Origin: Neomesorhizobium albiziae
GTDB taxonomy: Bacteria > Pseudomonadota > Alphaproteobacteria > Rhizobiales > Rhizobiaceae
Reading direction: 5' to 3'
Length of the DNA stretch: 64,000 bases
NCBI RefSeq assembly: GCF_900114255.1
Contig: NZ_FOSL01000020.1
Span: 1-64,000 of the forward strand
The notes under the pieces were generated by a model. That model had not been told where the DNA came from and did no database searches. It worked only from the letters and a program-made list of their open reading frames with translations. This document shows, one piece after another, positions 57,115 to 64,000 of this stretch (its first letter is position 1; each line of letters starts with the position of its first letter). Both the position numbers and the translations under genes were made by a program.

Positions 57115-57399
57115 TCAGTATGTGATCGCCGCCAGCCGCAGTGGCGCCGTCATCGGGTTGGCTTCACTGGCAGCCCGCACGCGTTCGGTGTGCAGGGCGA
57201 CCAGCAGCGGGCCCATGTCCGTGGCGAGCGGCCCTCGGATGTCGCCGATCCTGCGGGCGACGATGCGCATCACCGCCTTTTCCAGCGTGCGGTCGTAGGA
57301 CGGGCGCTCGAAATGGATCTTCCTGACCAGCACCTCGCCGGCCAGAGCCGGCGCAATCCCGCAAACGGCGACAACCGCTGCGATAAGAAATCTTCGCAT
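57115..57399 (-). CDS. Small exported protein of unknown function
   Basis: 94 residues. A signal peptide (cleavage near ALA-GE) precedes a 73-residue mature part rich in Arg. No family or cysteine pattern recognised. It lies 46 bases upstream of tlyA on the same strand and 150 bases after dxs, and could be co-transcribed with either. Confidence 0.6.
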   Translation of the reverse strand: MRRFLIAAVVAVCGIAPALAGEVLVRKIHFERPSYDRTLEKAVMRIVARRIGDIRGPLATDMGPLLVALHTERVRAASEANPMTAPLRLAAITY

Positions 57400-57548
57400 G
57401 ATTGAAATAGCTCCCCTGTCCCGGGAGCGATTTCTACAGATCGCGCGCTAAAAAACGACCAAGAGAAAGGGTAAGCGAAACGCCAACCGGCATCGTAAAC
57501 ACCCGGTATAGTTGTCGGGCGCCGGTCAATCTGTAGTTGGCGCGAAAA

Positions 57549-59462
57549 TTATGCCCTGACAGCCCGTGCCTGATTGCCGAGTGCGGCAAACACCGTGCGA
57601 ACGATGCCCGTGGCATCGAGGCCGGCGTCGGCATACATCTTTTCCGGCTTGGCATGATCGGTGAATTCGTCGGGCAGCATCAGCGGCCGCACCTTCAACC
57701 CGCTGTCCAGCAGGCCCTCTGTCGCCAGGAATTGCAGCACATGGCTGGCAAAACCGCCGATCGATCCTTCCTCGACGGTGATCAGCACTTCGTGCGAGCG
57801 CGCCAGACGGCGGATCATGTCTTCGTCCAGCGGCTTGGCGAAACGCGCATCCGCCACGGTCGCGGACAGCCCGGCGGCGTCAAGTTCTTCGGCCGCCATC
57901 AGGCAATCCTGCAATCTGGTGCCAAACGACAGCAGCGCAACCTTGGTGCCTTCCTTGACGATGCGGCCCTTGCCGATCTCCAGCACCGAGCCGCGCTCGG
58001 GCATCTCGACGCCAACGCCGTTGCCGCGCGGATACCGGAAGGCGATCGGGCCTTCGTCATAGTCGGCGGCGGTGCGCACCATGTGGCGCAGTTGGGCCTC
58101 GTCGGCCGCTGCCATCACGACGAAACCCGGCAGCGAGGCGAGATAGGTGATGTCGAAGGCGCCGCAATGGGTCGGTCCGTCGGCGCCGACAAACCCGGCG
58201 CGGTCGATCGGAAAGCGCACCGGCAGTTTCTGGATCGCCACGTCATGGACCACCTGGTCATAGGCGCGTTGCAAGAAGGTCGAATAGATCGCCGCGAAAG
58301 GCCTGTAGCCCTCGGTCGCCAGCCCGGCTGCGAAGGTGACGGCGTGCTGCTCGGCGATGCCGACGTCGAAGGTGCGTTCGGGGAACGCCTCGCCGAACAA
58401 ATCGAGCCCGGTGCCGGACGGCATCGCCGCGGTTATGGCGACGATCTTCTCGTCGTGGCGCGCTTCCTGGATCAGGCTGTCGGCGAACACCTTGGTATAG
58501 CTCGGCGCATTGGCCGGCGCCTTGGCCTGCGCGCCGGTGATGACGTCGAACTTGTTGACGCCGTGATATTTGTCTGCGGAAGCCTCGGCCGGGCCATAGC
58601 CCTTGCCCTTCTGGGTCACCACATGGATCAGCACCGGTCCGTCTATCGTGTCGCGCACGTTCTTCAGCACCGGCAGCAGATGTTCCAGATTGTGGCCGTC
58701 GATCGGCCCGACATAGTAGAAGCCGAGCTCCTCGAACATTGTGCCGCCGGTCCAGAAACCGCGCGCGAATTCTTCCGAGCGGCGGGCCTTTTCCTCGAGG
58801 AATTTCGGCAGCCGCTTGGCCAGTTGCTTGGCCGTTTCACGCAGCGAGCGGTAGGTCTTGCCGGAAACCAGCCGCGCCAGATAGGCGCTCATGGCGCCGG
58901 CTGGCGGCGCGATCGACATGTCGTTGTCGTTGAGGATGACGATCAGCCGGGCATCGAGCGCGCCGGCATTGTTCATCGCCTCATAGGCCATGCCCGCCGA
59001 CATGGCGCCGTCGCCGATCACGGCGATGACATTGTTCTTGCCGCCGGAAAGGTCGCGGGCGACCGCCATGCCGAGGCCGGCCGAGATCGAAGTCGACGAA
59101 TGCGCGGCGCCGAACGGGTCGTATTCGCTCTCCGCCCGCTTGGTGAAACCTGAAAGCCCGTCTTCCTGTCGCAGCGTGCGCATGCGGTCGCGGCGGCCGG
59201 TCAGTATCTTGTGCGGATAGGCCTGGTGGCCGACATCCCAGATCAGCCGGTCCTTCGGCGTGTCGAAGACATGGTGCAACGCCACTGTGAGTTCGATGAC
59301 GCCAAGCCCGGCGCCGAGATGGCCTCCGGTGTGCGAGACGATGTCGATGAGGTCGGCACGCAACTCGGCGGCAAGTTGCGGCAATTCGCTCTCGGGCAGC
59401 TTGCGCAGGTCCGCCGGAATGCGAACGGTATCCAAAAGCGGGGTTTTCGACGGCTGATTCAC
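57549..59462 (-). CDS. dxs: 1-Deoxy-D-xylulose-5-phosphate synthase
   Basis: 637 residues from GTG 59462, the start that agrees with family members beginning [10 protein letters not shown]; an in-frame TTG at 59552 would add 30 unrelated residues. DXS makes deoxyxylulose phosphate from pyruvate and glyceraldehyde-3-phosphate, the first MEP step. It has [13 protein letters not shown], thiamine-diphosphate motif [18 protein letters not shown], and the catalytic Glu in [17 protein letters not shown]. IspH of the same pathway is at 43.3 kb. Confidence 0.96.
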   Translation of the reverse strand: MNQPSKTPLLDTVRIPADLRKLPESELPQLAAELRADLIDIVSHTGGHLGAGLGVIELTVALHHVFDTPKDRLIWDVGHQAYPHKILTGRRDRMRTLRQEDGLSGFTKRAESEYDPFGAAHSSTSISAGLGMAVARDLSGGKNNVIAVIGDGAMSAGMAYEAMNNAGALDARLIVILNDNDMSIAPPAGAMSAYLARLVSGKTYRSLRETAKQLAKRLPKFLEEKARRSEEFARGFWTGGTMFEELGFYYVGPIDGHNLEHLLPVLKNVRDTIDGPVLIHVVTQKGKGYGPAEASADKYHGVNKFDVITGAQAKAPANAPSYTKVFADSLIQEARHDEKIVAITAAMPSGTGLDLFGEAFPERTFDVGIAEQHAVTFAAGLATEGYRPFAAIYSTFLQRAYDQVVHDVAIQKLPVRFPIDRAGFVGADGPTHCGAFDITYLASLPGFVVMAAADEAQLRHMVRTAADYDEGPIAFRYPRGNGVGVEMPERGSVLEIGKGRIVKEGTKVALLSFGTRLQDCLMAAEELDAAGLSATVADARFAKPLDEDMIRRLARSHEVLITVEEGSIGGFASHVLQFLATEGLLDSGLKVRPLMLPDEFTDHAKPEKMYADAGLDATGIVRTVFAALGNQARAVRA

Positions 59463-59567
59463 GATATTGAAGCCTGCTTGCTCGGCTAAAGTCGTTTTCC
59501 GGGATAGAACCTCGCCCCCGGAAAGTAAATGTGCGCTGGTGACGCGCCCCAATTTACGCGAAAGGCG

Positions 59568-60488
59568 TCAATATTCGGGCAAGGGGATGAATTCTTCCTC
59601 GTCGCCCGGAACAATGTCGAAACGGCCGGTTTTCCACTCTTGCTTGGCCTGTTCGATGCGTTCCTGCGAGGATGAGACGAAATTCCACCAGATATACCGC
59701 TTGGAACCCAGCGACGCGCCGCCGAACAACATGAAATGCGCGCCACCTTCCGACGAAACCACGATCTCGTCGCCGGGGCGGAACACCAGAAGCCGGTCGG
59801 GGTGGAAGCGATCGCCGGAGATGATCACGCTGCCTTCCAGGATGTAGATTGCGCGCTCCTCGGCGTCGGCGGGGATTTTGACGCTGGCGCCCGGCGCCAG
59901 CCTGAGATCGGCGTATAGCGTATCCGAATGTGTGGCGACCGGCGAACGCATGCCGTCGAATTCACCGATGACGACACGGCCTGAAATGCCGTCCGCGTCG
60001 ATAACCGGAAGCGCCGTTCGCAGCGTATGGTCGAAAAGCGGGTCGATCTCCTCCTTGTGGTCCGGCAGCGCCAGCCATGTCTGCAGTCCAGAAATCGACA
60101 GCGGGTGGCCGCGCATTTCCTCCGGCGAACGCTCGGAATGCACGATGCCGCGGCCGGCCGTCATCAGGTTCACGTCGCCCGGTTCGATCACCATTTCGGT
60201 GCCGAGCGAATCGCGGTGCCGGATGTTGCCGTCGAACAGATAGGTGACCGTCGACAATCCGATATGGGGGTGTGGGCGCACATCCAGTGCCTGGCCTGCC
60301 CGCAGGATCGCAGGGCCCATGCGGTCGAAGAAGATGAACGGCCCGACCAGCCGGCGCTTGGCGGTCGGCAGGGCACGCCGCACCTCGAAGCCGCCGATGT
60401 CCTTGGCGTTGGCGATCACCATCAGTTCAATGGCGTCGCAGGAGAATGCGTCGCCCGGCTCGGGATCACGTGCGGGAAAGAAGCTCAT
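59568..60488 (-). CDS. Pirin-family cupin protein
   Basis: 306 residues. The N-terminal pirin cupin has FIFFDRMGP, RPHPHIGLSTVTYLFDG with the metal-binding histidines, and MTAGRGIVHSERSP. The C-terminal half is a second cupin barrel. Pirins bind iron and some have quercetinase activity; the physiological role here is unknown. It is upstream of a MITE-like element and downstream of nothing on its strand. Confidence 0.94.
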   Translation of the reverse strand: MSFFPARDPEPGDAFSCDAIELMVIANAKDIGGFEVRRALPTAKRRLVGPFIFFDRMGPAILRAGQALDVRPHPHIGLSTVTYLFDGNIRHRDSLGTEMVIEPGDVNLMTAGRGIVHSERSPEEMRGHPLSISGLQTWLALPDHKEEIDPLFDHTLRTALPVIDADGISGRVVIGEFDGMRSPVATHSDTLYADLRLAPGASVKIPADAEERAIYILEGSVIISGDRFHPDRLLVFRPGDEIVVSSEGGAHFMLFGGASLGSKRYIWWNFVSSSQERIEQAKQEWKTGRFDIVPGDEEEFIPLPEY

Positions 60489-60497
60489 AACCGCATC

Positions 60498-60646
60498 CTA
60501 GGGTGTGTTGATATTCAGGTTAGGCCGAGCCGAAAATGGTGGATTTCGAGAACCGGAGCGCAGTTTACATTTGGGTACGTGAGCACCGGAAGCGCAGAAA
60601 GCCGCCATTTGCAGGCCGGCATCACCTGAATCCCAACACATCCTAG
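60498..60646. mobile_element. MITE-like element with IS630/mariner-type ends
   Basis: A 149-bp element with imperfect 23-bp terminal inverted repeats: CTAGGGTGTGTTGATATTCAGG at the left and the complement of CTAGGATGTGTTGGGATTCAGG at the right (20 of 23 positions match). A TA in each end could be the target duplication. It has no reading frame and lies between pirin and DUF2277 genes. Such short non-coding elements with TA duplications are typical of miniature IS630/mariner derivatives, which is inference. Confidence 0.6.
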
Positions 60647-60670
60647 AACGATACGAGCGAACGACAAGCG

Positions 60671-60943
60671 TTATGCGTTTGCGAACCGCAGCGCCGAGCG
60701 CGCTTTCGCCTTGGCGGCTTCTTCCTCGCGGTTGCGCGGGTGCTGATGCGTTTCCATCGAATGCAGCAATTCGTGCGCTGCCTCCGCGATCTGATCGACG
60801 GCACGGTAGAACGCTTCCTCGTTCTTCTTCGAGGGTTTCGTCGAACCACTCAACTTGCGGACAAATTGCAGCGCGGCGTCACGGATCTCGTCATGCGTCG
60901 CCGGCGGATCGAAATTGAACAATGTCTTGATGTTGCGGCACAT
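60671..60943 (-). CDS. DUF2277 family protein
   Basis: 90 residues. CRNIKTLFNFDPPATHDEI at the start and RKLSGSTKPSKKNEEAFYRA define the DUF2277 family, found widely in actinobacteria and alphaproteobacteria. The function is unknown. No signal or membrane segment. It is preceded by xseB further upstream on the same strand. Confidence 0.88.
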   Translation of the reverse strand: MCRNIKTLFNFDPPATHDEIRDAALQFVRKLSGSTKPSKKNEEAFYRAVDQIAEAAHELLHSMETHQHPRNREEEAAKAKARSALRFANA

Positions 60944-61015
60944 CGCCTGCTCCCGGGTTTTTCCATCGACCGTTTGCTTGCCCCTAAACTGGGTGCGACA
61001 TGCCGCAAGGTCAAG

Positions 61016-61267
61016 CTATTCCCCGTCGAGCGGTTCTGTTCCCACCGGCTTGCCGTCTCGAGACAGCCTGATCTTCTCGACCTTGTCCTCGGCTGCCTTC
61101 AGCAGGCGGTCGCAATGCGCCTTCAGCGCTTCTCCGCGCTCGTAGATGCGGATCGACTGGTCGAGCGGCACGTCGCCGCGCTCCAGATCGTCGACGATCT
61201 CCTCCAGCGCGGCAAGCGCCTGCTCGAAGCTCATGGCCTTGATATCATTGTTCAATTCGTCGGCCAT
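61016..61267 (-). CDS. xseB: Exodeoxyribonuclease VII small subunit
   Basis: 83 residues forming the helical hairpin of Xse[21 protein letters not shown] and [20 protein letters not shown] are the family motifs. It joins the XseA large subunit to cut single-stranded DNA. It lies three bases after the histone-deacetylase-like gene, an arrangement seen across rhizobia. XseA is outside the window. Confidence 0.95.
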   Translation of the reverse strand: MADELNNDIKAMSFEQALAALEEIVDDLERGDVPLDQSIRIYERGEALKAHCDRLLKAAEDKVEKIRLSRDGKPVGTEPLDGE

Positions 61268-61270
61268 CGC

Positions 61271-62197
61271 CTACCCTTTCATCAGTCTTTTTACATGGGC
61301 GCCGACCGAAAAAGCCAGGCCCTGCAGGTCGTAGCCGCCTTCCAGCAGACTTACCAGCCGGCTGTTCGAAAACCGCGCCGCGCGCTCCATCAATTTGCCG
61401 GTGGCCCAGTCGAAATCCTCCTCGGTGAGGTTGATCTCGGCCAGGGGATCGCGGTGATGGGCGTCGAAACCCGCCGAAATGACGATCAGGTCGGGCCGGA
61501 AATTGTCGAGCGCTGGCAAAACGCGCGACAGGAACGCGTCGCGAAACGTGTCGCTGCCGGTCTGCGGCGCCAGCGGCGCGTTGACGATGTTGCCGGCGCC
61601 GGTCTCAGACTTGGCGCCGGTGCCGGGATAAAGCGGCATCTGATGGGTCGAGCAGTAGAGCACCGTCGGATCGTCCCAAAAAATGTCCTGGGTGCCGTTA
61701 CCGTGATGCACGTCCCAGTCGACGATGGCCACCCGTTCGGCGCCGTGCCGGCGTTGCGCATAACGAGCCGCGATGGCCGCGTTGTTGAACAGGCAGAAGC
61801 CCATCGCCGTGGTTTTCTCGGCATGATGGCCGGGCGGACGCGAAGCGACGAACACATTGTCGGCGACGCCGGCAAAAACATCGTCGACCGCGGCGTTGGC
61901 CGCACCGATGGCGGCAAGGGCCGCCTCCCAGCTTTTCGGGCTGACGGATGTATCGGCATCGACCCGCACGATGCCATCCAGGGGAATTGCCCTGCGAATC
62001 TTCGCCACGAACTCTTGCGGATGTGCGTAGAGGATCGTCGCCTCGTCGCCTGCCGGCGCTTCGACGCGGTCGAGTTCAAAATAGGCTTCGTCCTCCAGCA
62101 CCCGGGCGATGGCCCGCAAGCGGTCCGGTCGCTCGGGGTGGCCCGGCGGGGTGAGGTGCTCGAGGTAGATCGGGTGCGAATAGAACCGTGTGGTCAT
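61271..62197 (-). CDS. Histone deacetylase family (acetoin-utilisation type) hydrolase
   Basis: 308 residues. The arginase-like fold has the His-His dyad in SRPPGHHAEKTTAMGF, the zinc ligands in VDWDVHHGNGTQDIF and the following Asp, and STHQMPLYPGTG and GFDAHHRDPLAEINL. It resembles class II HDAC-like amidohydrolases such as those acting on acetylpolyamines. It is co-oriented with xseB. Confidence 0.95.
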   Translation of the reverse strand: MTTRFYSHPIYLEHLTPPGHPERPDRLRAIARVLEDEAYFELDRVEAPAGDEATILYAHPQEFVAKIRRAIPLDGIVRVDADTSVSPKSWEAALAAIGAANAAVDDVFAGVADNVFVASRPPGHHAEKTTAMGFCLFNNAAIAARYAQRRHGAERVAIVDWDVHHGNGTQDIFWDDPTVLYCSTHQMPLYPGTGAKSETGAGNIVNAPLAPQTGSDTFRDAFLSRVLPALDNFRPDLIVISAGFDAHHRDPLAEINLTEEDFDWATGKLMERAARFSNSRLVSLLEGGYDLQGLAFSVGAHVKRLMKG

Positions 62198-62325
62198 CCC
62201 CCCAGTCTAAACGGCTATGGCGGCTTAGGCCACGTCGGGCGCTGCGTTGGCTGGGGAAATCGTCGCCTCGCCGGCAGGTGTCGTCGTGTCTGGAGGTGGC
62301 TTTCGCCGCGATGAGCGGTAGGATG

Positions 62326-62492
62326 GCGTCCGCCAGGTGCCCGCAGCAATGCGGGAGAATCGGGAACACGGTGAAATTCCGTGGCGTGCCCAACGCTGTA
62401 GGAGGGACTGCGCCGGCAAGGTCACTGCTTCTTTTAAGGAGTGGGAAGACGCCGGACGCGGGACGATCTCAAGCCAGAAGACCGGCCAGGCA
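62326..62492 (+). promoter_or_regulatory. Cobalamin riboswitch upstream of bluB
   Basis: The core contains GGTGCC (62336-62341), AATCGGGAACACGGTGAAAT (62358-62377), a GCCCAACGCTGTA segment (62388-62400), the GGGAAGACGCC segment near 62443-62453, and the B12 box AAGCCAGAAGACCGGCC (62471-62487). The order and sequences match the cobalamin aptamer. It controls the downstream bluB gene, whose product makes the lower ligand of B12. GCGGGACGA (62458-62466) can pair with TCGTCCCGC (62500-62508), enclosing the B12 box, and may belong to the switching platform. Confidence 0.92.
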
Positions 62493-62531
62493 AAAAGAGT
62501 CGTCCCGCATGGTCAGGCGGAGCGACGCCGT

Positions 62532-62578
62532 TAGAGCATTTTGCAGCCAGATGATTCCACCGGCTGCAAAATGCTCCA
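62532..62578. repeat. Palindromic intergenic repeat, short copy 3
   Basis: Perfect 15-bp arms GAGCATTTTGCAGCC (62534-62548) and GGCTGCAAAATGCTC (62562-62576) with a 13-base loop. Its left arm is the same as in the copies at 374 and 5445. It sits between the cobalamin aptamer and the bluB ribosome site, so it is in the 5' leader. Confidence 0.7.
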
Positions 62579-62599
62579 GAGATCGCAAGGGGACACGCG

Positions 62600-63352
62600 A
62601 TGCCGGCCGCCAGCAGTCATGCCATTTCCGACAATTCTTTCGATGCCGCCGCGCGCGACGCCGTCTACGAGGCGATCTTCACGCGCCGCGACGTGCGCAG
62701 TCACTTCCTGCCCGAAACCATCGACGATAGCGTGCTTGCGCGGCTGCTGCTTGCCGCCCATCACGCGCCGTCGGTCGGCTACATGCAGCCGTGGAACTTC
62801 ATCGTCATCCGCGACGCCAGGCGGCGGGAGCAGATCCGCGACCTGTTTCTAGACGCCCGCCGCCAGGAAGCCGAAAACATCGAGGGCGACAGGCAGGCGC
62901 TCTACCGCAAGCTGAAGCTCGAGGGCATCTGCGAAAGCCCCCTCAATCTCTGCATCACCTGCGACCGCAGCCGGTCCAAAAACTCGCCGCTCGGCCGCTG
63001 GCACAACCCCGAAATGGACCTCTACAGCACGGTCTGCGCAGTGCAGAATTTCTGGCTCGCGGCGCGCGCCGAAGGCATCGGCGTCGGCTGGGTCAGCATC
63101 CTGGACAGCGACGCGCTGAAATGCCTGCTCGGCATCCCCGGGCATGTCGTGCCGGTTGCCTATCTCTGCGTCGGGCGCGTCTCGGAGTTCGCGCCAAGAC
63201 CCGATCTCGAAACGCATGGCTGGGGCAAGCGATTGCCGCTGCCGGATCTGATCATGAGCGAGATCTTCGGCGGCACCGGCGAACAGCGCCTCAAGCGTGC
63301 GGTGAACGCGACGCAATTTTCCGCAGCGGCGGTCAACCGCCCGGAAATTTAG
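62600..63352 (+). CDS. bluB: 5,6-Dimethylbenzimidazole synthase
   Basis: 250 residues. BluB cuts reduced FMN to make the DMB lower ligand of cobalamin. The nitroreductase fold shows FTRRDVRSHFLPE, HHAPSVGYMQPWNFIVIRD, the FMN-contacting NPEMDLYSTVCAVQNFWLAA and GVGWVSILD, with the diagnostic lid region. AAGGGGA is seven bases before the ATG. It is controlled by the riboswitch at 62.3-62.5 kb. Confidence 0.96.
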   Translation: MPAASSHAISDNSFDAAARDAVYEAIFTRRDVRSHFLPETIDDSVLARLLLAAHHAPSVGYMQPWNFIVIRDARRREQIRDLFLDARRQEAENIEGDRQALYRKLKLEGICESPLNLCITCDRSRSKNSPLGRWHNPEMDLYSTVCAVQNFWLAARAEGIGVGWVSILDSDALKCLLGIPGHVVPVAYLCVGRVSEFAPRPDLETHGWGKRLPLPDLIMSEIFGGTGEQRLKRAVNATQFSAAAVNRPEI

Positions 63353-63357
63353 TGCTG

Positions 63358-63594
63358 CTAGATCGCCGCACCGAACAGAAGCAGCGCCGCACCGAACGCG
63401 ATCAGCGCCAGTCCCGGCCAGTTGCCGGCCAGACCGAGAAACCGAACACCGCGATGCTCCGGCTCCAGCGTGCCATCGCGCAGCCCGGGCGAACCGTTGG
63501 CGGTGCCGCTCAGCCGTCCGCGGTCGATCGCAGCCTTTGCCAGCAACAGCACGCCTGCGATGACCAGAAATGCGCCCAGCCAGATGACGGGCAT
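63358..63594 (-). CDS. Small membrane protein of unknown function
   Basis: 78 residues with two hydrophobic helices (about 4-24 and 52-77) separated by a charged loop. No family recognised. Its stop lies five bases from the bluB stop on the opposite strand, and it diverges from the peptidase gene at 63707. Confidence 0.6.
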   Translation of the reverse strand: MPVIWLGAFLVIAGVLLLAKAAIDRGRLSGTANGSPGLRDGTLEPEHRGVRFLGLAGNWPGLALIAFGAALLLFGAAI

Positions 63595-63706
63595 CGTTGC
63601 CTCCCATCACATTTGCGGCATCCGCCGCTTTTTCGGTCATTTAGGGCGGACATCACCATGTTCCAGCCGCCCGCCGCCCCATAATGTCGCAAACTGGGAG
63701 GTTCTG

Positions 63707-64000
63707 ATGCTGAAATCGTTGCGCGCCTGCGCTGCCGCGATGCTGTTTTTCCTGAGTGGGGCGCTGGCGCTTCAGGCTGCCGAACCGCCGCGCTCGGGAA
63801 ACAAGGTGTTCGACCGCGCCGTCGAACTGGTGGTCAAGAATTTCCACGACGCCTCGGCGATGGACCGCTTCACGGAGGCGGTGCAGCGCGAGGTGCACGA
63901 TCCGCGCACACCGGTGACCGCGACAAGCCAGGATGCGCGCGTCAACGCTGCAATCGGTACCGTGCTTGCCAGCCTCCAGGCTTCGCATACCGGCCACTTC
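63707..64000 (+). CDS. S41-family C-terminal processing peptidase, N-terminal part
   Basis: 98 codons from an ATG at 63707 (GGGAGGTTCTG upstream) run to the window edge with no stop. A signal peptide ends near LQAA, and the region NAAIGTVLASLQASHTGHF matches the N-terminal helical part that precedes the PDZ and protease domains of S41/tail-specific proteases. The catalytic domain is outside the window, so the assignment rests on the N-terminal region alone. Confidence 0.6.
   Translation, partial: MLKSLRACAAAMLFFLSGALALQAAEPPRSGNKVFDRAVELVVKNFHDASAMDRFTEAVQREVHDPRTPVTATSQDARVNAAIGTVLASLQASHTGHF

Noticed and set aside
60740-62314. 524-codon + strand frame opposite DUF2277, xseB and the deacetylase gene
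   Set aside because: Crosses three real genes and their gaps on the other strand; translation is not protein-like.
62534-62576. Intrinsic terminator after the cobalamin riboswitch
   Set aside because: The hairpin is strong but no T-run follows and the same arm occurs in intergenic repeats elsewhere; it is listed as a repeat instead.

Overview
The window looks like a chromosome segment of an alphaproteobacterium of the Rhizobiales, most likely a Mesorhizobium/Aminobacter/Phyllobacteriaceae-type organism. The evidence is its high-G+C codon use, CcrM, PpdK, the ctaC-ctaD-ctaB-ctaG-ctaE cytochrome oxidase order, IalB, the SMC/DsbA/DciA/MutY neighbourhood, a cobalamin-riboswitch-controlled bluB, and several palindromic intergenic repeats of the kind that pepper rhizobial genomes. 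The species assignment is inference; no rRNA is present.

Layout. 1-2.5 kb is a decayed accessory patch: the 3' end of an IS5-type transposase, a palindromic repeat, a metal-type MerR regulator whose divergent promoter has no target gene, a second MerR regulator with a frameshifted carboxymuconolactone decarboxylase gene, and a frameshifted gene of unknown function. 2.6-6.2 kb holds ppdK, a VOC protein and tRNA-Gln(TTG). A broken XRE regulator follows the tRNA. 6.75-19.1 kb is a glycan locus of visibly lower G+C: a sugar 4,6-dehydratase, a DegT aminotransferase, a membrane-anchored GT2, a PhyH dioxygenase, four SAM methyltransferases, a NeuD-like acyltransferase, a beta-propeller glycosidase-like protein, a WbqC protein, a small EamA/ArnE-like transporter and a large polytopic protein. 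A GT4 glycosyltransferase overlaps a T4 endonuclease V homologue at 19.5-20.9 kb.

From 20.9 kb on the window is mostly core genome. It contains smc, a DsbA-like lipoprotein, dciA-like DUF721, a TumE/TumA toxin-antitoxin pair wedged before mutY, HAD hydrolases, ccrM, a LysR/azoreductase pair, thrC, an M16 protease, a RimJ-like acetyltransferase, a GGDEF/EAL protein, yqgE, an nDsbD-like protein and a peroxiredoxin. It continues with ispH-thrB-rnhA, SURF1-DUF983, an L,D-transpeptidase, and the aa3 oxidase operon including a 47-residue membrane peptide. After that come ialB, tldD, a sirtuin, a TrmA/RumA-type methyltransferase with tlyA, dxs, pirin, xseB, an HDAC-like deacetylase, the cobalamin riboswitch with bluB, and the start of an S41 peptidase.

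How the parts work together. The glycan locus encodes steps to make, aminate, methylate, acylate and transfer unusual sugars. It lacks the nucleotidyltransferase and a recognisable Wzx/Wzy, so precursors must come from elsewhere. The cox genes, SURF1 and ctaG/ctaB form one respiratory biogenesis region. ispH and dxs supply isoprenoids, including the farnesyl group used by CtaB. The strongest candidate for something undescribed is the translationally coupled seven-gene operon at 12.2-17.3 kb. Smaller curiosities are the endonuclease V homologue with an altered active-site arginine, the palindrome between the B12 aptamer and bluB, and a 149-bp MITE-like element.
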